Assembly: GCF_000003815.2 (NCBI RefSeq)
Contig: NC_049986.1
Coordinates: forward strand, 5,675,870 to 5,739,869
Direction: 5' to 3'
DNA: 64,000 nucleotides
Origin: Branchiostoma floridae
Taxonomy: Eukaryota; Chordata; Leptocardii; Amphioxiformes; Branchiostomatidae
Below, one piece after another: positions 1 to 64,000 of the stretch. The first letter of the stretch is position 1. Every line of letters starts with the position of its first letter. Below the pieces are notes generated by a model. It saw only the letters and a list, made by a program, of their open reading frames with translations, made no database searches and had not been told where the DNA came from. A program made the position numbers and the translations under genes.

Positions 1-211
1 ACTAACTTTTCACTTGTCTGGACAATTAAATGACATTTGTCTAGTAAGTATTTTCAATTCCATTTATACATATACATAGTTCCTAAAATAAATTACCAAC
101 AGCCCTAGCCTTAAAAACATCTTTAAAAGAATACTGCACATTGGCCACATGTAGCAATAACCATTAAAAATGCATTCTTAACAAAAGTGTTACAATAAAT
201 TCTGACAGTAC

Positions 212-61605
<61,394 letters not shown>

Positions 61606-61901
61606 CTAAAATATCACAGAGTACAAAGAAGTAACTTACATTGCTTACATTTTGATGTCTCTCTGACACCTTTGTCAGGTAAGAAGTTATTTGGGTAAAA
61701 AATGAGAGGCAAGACAAAGAACTTAGATCTTTTGATGTTACGGCTCTGTTTACTTCCGTGCCAGTTGACAAAGCACTTGGCATTATACTACCTAGACTTC
61801 AAAACGACAGCACACTGTCACAACAGTCTACTTTGTCTCCAGTTCATGTCAGGGATACAAAATGTACGTCGATGTAGGTTAGACATCCAGGTAATAAGAT
61901 A

Positions 61902-62198
61902 CACCAAAAAGTAGTTACTCAAGCAACTGGATATGGTTTTGGAAACGGTCAGACGTTTCAACTGGAATCCACCAGTTTTCGTCAGCGACACTGAAGTGAT
62001 CTGGAAGAAACAGGTCTTTTATACTCTAACTATGAATGAAGACAATTTCAGATGTCCAATAGGAAACGTTGTAAGACAATTCAGACTGAAGACAATTTGG
62101 ATTCCAAAGAAAACAAAGGTAAGGCAAAATCAAGCTGAAGACAATACATGTATGAAGACAAAACCATATCCAGTTGCTTGAGTAACTACTTTTTGGTG
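61902..62198. mobile_element. Inverted-repeat element upstream of exon 1
   Basis: Arms CACCAAAAAGTAGTTACTCA continuing AGCAACTGGATATGGTTTTG, mirrored with no or few mismatches at 62158-62198. Interior about 210 bp, non-coding. Confidence 0.78.
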
Positions 62199-62556
62199 CA
62201 TGTCAGGGATCTTTAGAAGGTTTGTGTAGATTGTACATATTTTGAACAATGGTGAATTCTACAAACAAATCCTCGGGCTGCCACGGCCTCCCGTTTCCCC
62301 ATTTGTCTGTAACATTTTAAATGGAACATTTGTAATGGCTGCATGAGCACTGGTTTACAGTGAAAACCAGACATTGACTGCAGATGGCCCAAACAGAATG
62401 CGGGTTCGGTTTGAATTATGTCAGATTGAGCATCATCGAACAACGTTCGAATTCGGCTAGACATGAGAGTTTTGAGCACGAATTTGTTGTACATATACTG
62501 CAGATTTATATATCATAGCACATATGCCTATAACATTTCTAGACATATGTTTAGAC

Positions 62557-62992
62557 TAGGGCTGGGTATCGGTACAGCGTACCGGTACAAAACCGGTTTT
62601 TCTTATTGGACCGGTACAGAAAAACCGGACCTGAAAAAATTAGGTGGACCGGATGTTGGACCGATTAGAAAATCAACAGCTTATTTTATCAGGCATTCAC
62701 ACGTTTTGGCGCTTGTAGGTGGAAGAAAATAACAAGAGTGAAGTAGAAGTAGAGTTTATAGTAATTTCTACCAAGTTTTACAGCCAATCGCACAGGTGCA
62801 GTTAGTGTTGAAGGATTTTAAAACGCCAGTGTAAGTCTAATACTCCACCAAACAGATCTATTTGTAGTGAAATGAACCATTGGTATGAATCATACTGAAT
62901 CAGGTCCAGGTTCAGGTCCGGACCTGGACCTGATCCTCTGGACCTGAACCGGACCTGGACCTGAATTTTCTGTACCGGTACCCAGCCCTATA
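62557..62992. mobile_element. ACCGGT-rich MITE family with 8-bp duplication, copy 1
   Basis: Starts TAGGGCTGGGTATCGGTAC, ends GGTACCCAGCCCTATA. Perfect 8-bp duplication GTTTAGAC at 62549-62556 and 62993-63000. The interior is full of GGACCTG and ACCGGT motifs. Best-preserved copy of the family in the window. Confidence 0.85.
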
Positions 62993-63410
62993 GTTTAGAC
63001 ACAATCTGATCAGAAATGTGTCTAGGTTTTGTATTTTCTAATGCTAGTGAAGAAAGGGTGAAACCATCACTGAATACATCTTTGGAAATTCTATTCTTCC
63101 AGCAAAAGGATCTTTTAAAAATCTCAAATTGATAACATTGTAAACACTAGGAACAATTGCAAAGGACTCTCAGACATAGTCTGACCAATGGCCGTCCGTT
63201 AACAAAAGGCAAAAAAAAATCCTTTTTAATCCCTACAGGCAATAAAGCATTTTCTAACATTGTAAGACAAGATTGATAAATTTTATAAACCATTGCATGG
63301 GATATTTGGACTGAATCAGCTGAAAAATGCATCAAATTTGGACAGTTTTTAACGGCAGAAGAAATAAGGGTGTGGCAAGACGATTAGATGAGACAGAAAA
63401 ATTGCCTTAC

Positions 63411-63458
63411 CTTTCTTCTCCAAGTCTCAGCTTTCTTGTCCATTGGATGAGTCCCCAT
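63411..63458 (-). CDS. Candidate upstream exon with in-frame ATG
   Basis: A good donor (GTAAGG) ends a candidate exon at 63411 on the minus strand. From an ATG at 63458 it would encode MGTHPMDKKAETWRRK and then splice in frame onto exon 1 at the ATG of the signal peptide, whose upstream bases form a plausible acceptor. Alternatively it is a 5' untranslated exon. The 5' border is undefined. Purely a splice-site argument. Confidence 0.35.
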
Positions 63459-63539
63459 CTTTCGAACACCTCACCTAGTTGCGATTTGTGCCTCTCAAAA
63501 CTTAGGGTCGAAAGACGACCACACTTCCCTTAAATCGAG

Positions 63540-64000
63540 AAAATATCATGGTGCAAGTCCACCACATCCGCAATAGAAAACTATAGGGACGAAAATGACT
63601 GCGTCGTTTTGCATACATACGCATGAGATACAGCCAGACAATCAGGGAAATGCCTATTCAAAAGGTGACATCACGACTAGCGCATGATGTTTCGATGTTT
63701 ATATCAAACTCTGCTACGTTTTGTTTTTCTTTGGAACATGATTAATTTGTGGTATCAGCACGTATCTACCAATCAGAGATGGCTTTACAAAGACCTTTGG
63801 TTTTGTTTGAGTCACGATCTCTCAGTAACCCCCCTTTAGGCTTGTCAGCTATAATATTCTGCATATTTAGTAATGGTCGGTTCTACATGTTGTATTCAAT
63901 TTGTAAATTGTATCATATACTAGACATACATGTAAGTCTGAGGTCTTTGTATGAGTGTGTGTGTTTGTGTATGTGTGTGTAAGATGAGTGTGTGCATATG
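63540..64000. other. Right edge: non-coding, GT-rich end
   Basis: Probable upstream region of the receptor gene. TGTGTGTG-rich sequence at 63955-63995. No promoter element can be named with confidence. Confidence 0.4.

Overview
The window looks like nuclear DNA of a lancelet (amphioxus, Branchiostoma-like). It has one very long, intron-rich animal gene with chordate-type splice sites. Its introns are packed with short DNA transposons, minisatellites, a CR1/L2-like LINE and a Helentron. Three 100-base gaps are flanked by repeated or inverted contig ends, as expected from assembling a highly polymorphic genome. The species assignment is inference; no search was run.

One gene on the minus strand spans nearly the whole window and runs off the left edge. 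I could chain 46 coding exons from a start codon at 61605 down to 212, with every intron phase agreeing (about 1,976 codons, 33 of them hidden by a gap). The deduced protein is a type I membrane receptor. It has a signal peptide, a Reeler-like domain (exons 1-4), 14 immunoglobulin domains (exons 6-30), a SEA-like juxtamembrane module (exons 31-34), a Pro/Thr stalk (35), one transmembrane helix (36), a short cytoplasmic linker (37) and a protein tyrosine phosphatase domain (38-46). The phosphatase keeps the KNRY loop, the WPD loop and the HCSAGLGRTG signature, so the first catalytic domain should be active. The window ends just after the signature. An antibody-like ectodomain headed by a Reeler module on a receptor phosphatase is the most unusual object here.

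Layout, left to right: 0-7 kb, phosphatase exons, with one intron filled by a 1.7-kb minisatellite and several nested short transposons. 7.3-11.7 kb, a full-length-looking LINE open reading frame plus a second LINE 3' fragment. 11.8-12.7 kb, a gap with an inverted duplicate of the cytoplasmic-linker exon. 13.3-18.2 kb, transmembrane, stalk and SEA-like exons. 18-34 kb, Ig domains 14 to 4. 34-42 kb, a large Helentron (Rep, helicase, OTU protease, AP-like endonuclease) in the intron between Ig3 and Ig4. 42-46 kb, repeats. 46-51 kb, Ig3 to Ig1. 51-61.6 kb, linker, Reeler and signal-peptide exons among many foldback elements. A candidate upstream exon lies at 63.4 kb.

The receptor is the only host gene I can support. 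Most other open frames are antisense shadows, minisatellite translations or intronic noise. The minisatellites in at least four introns share a core related to TCAGCACCAGGGACAG, suggesting a common origin or a spreading process within this locus.
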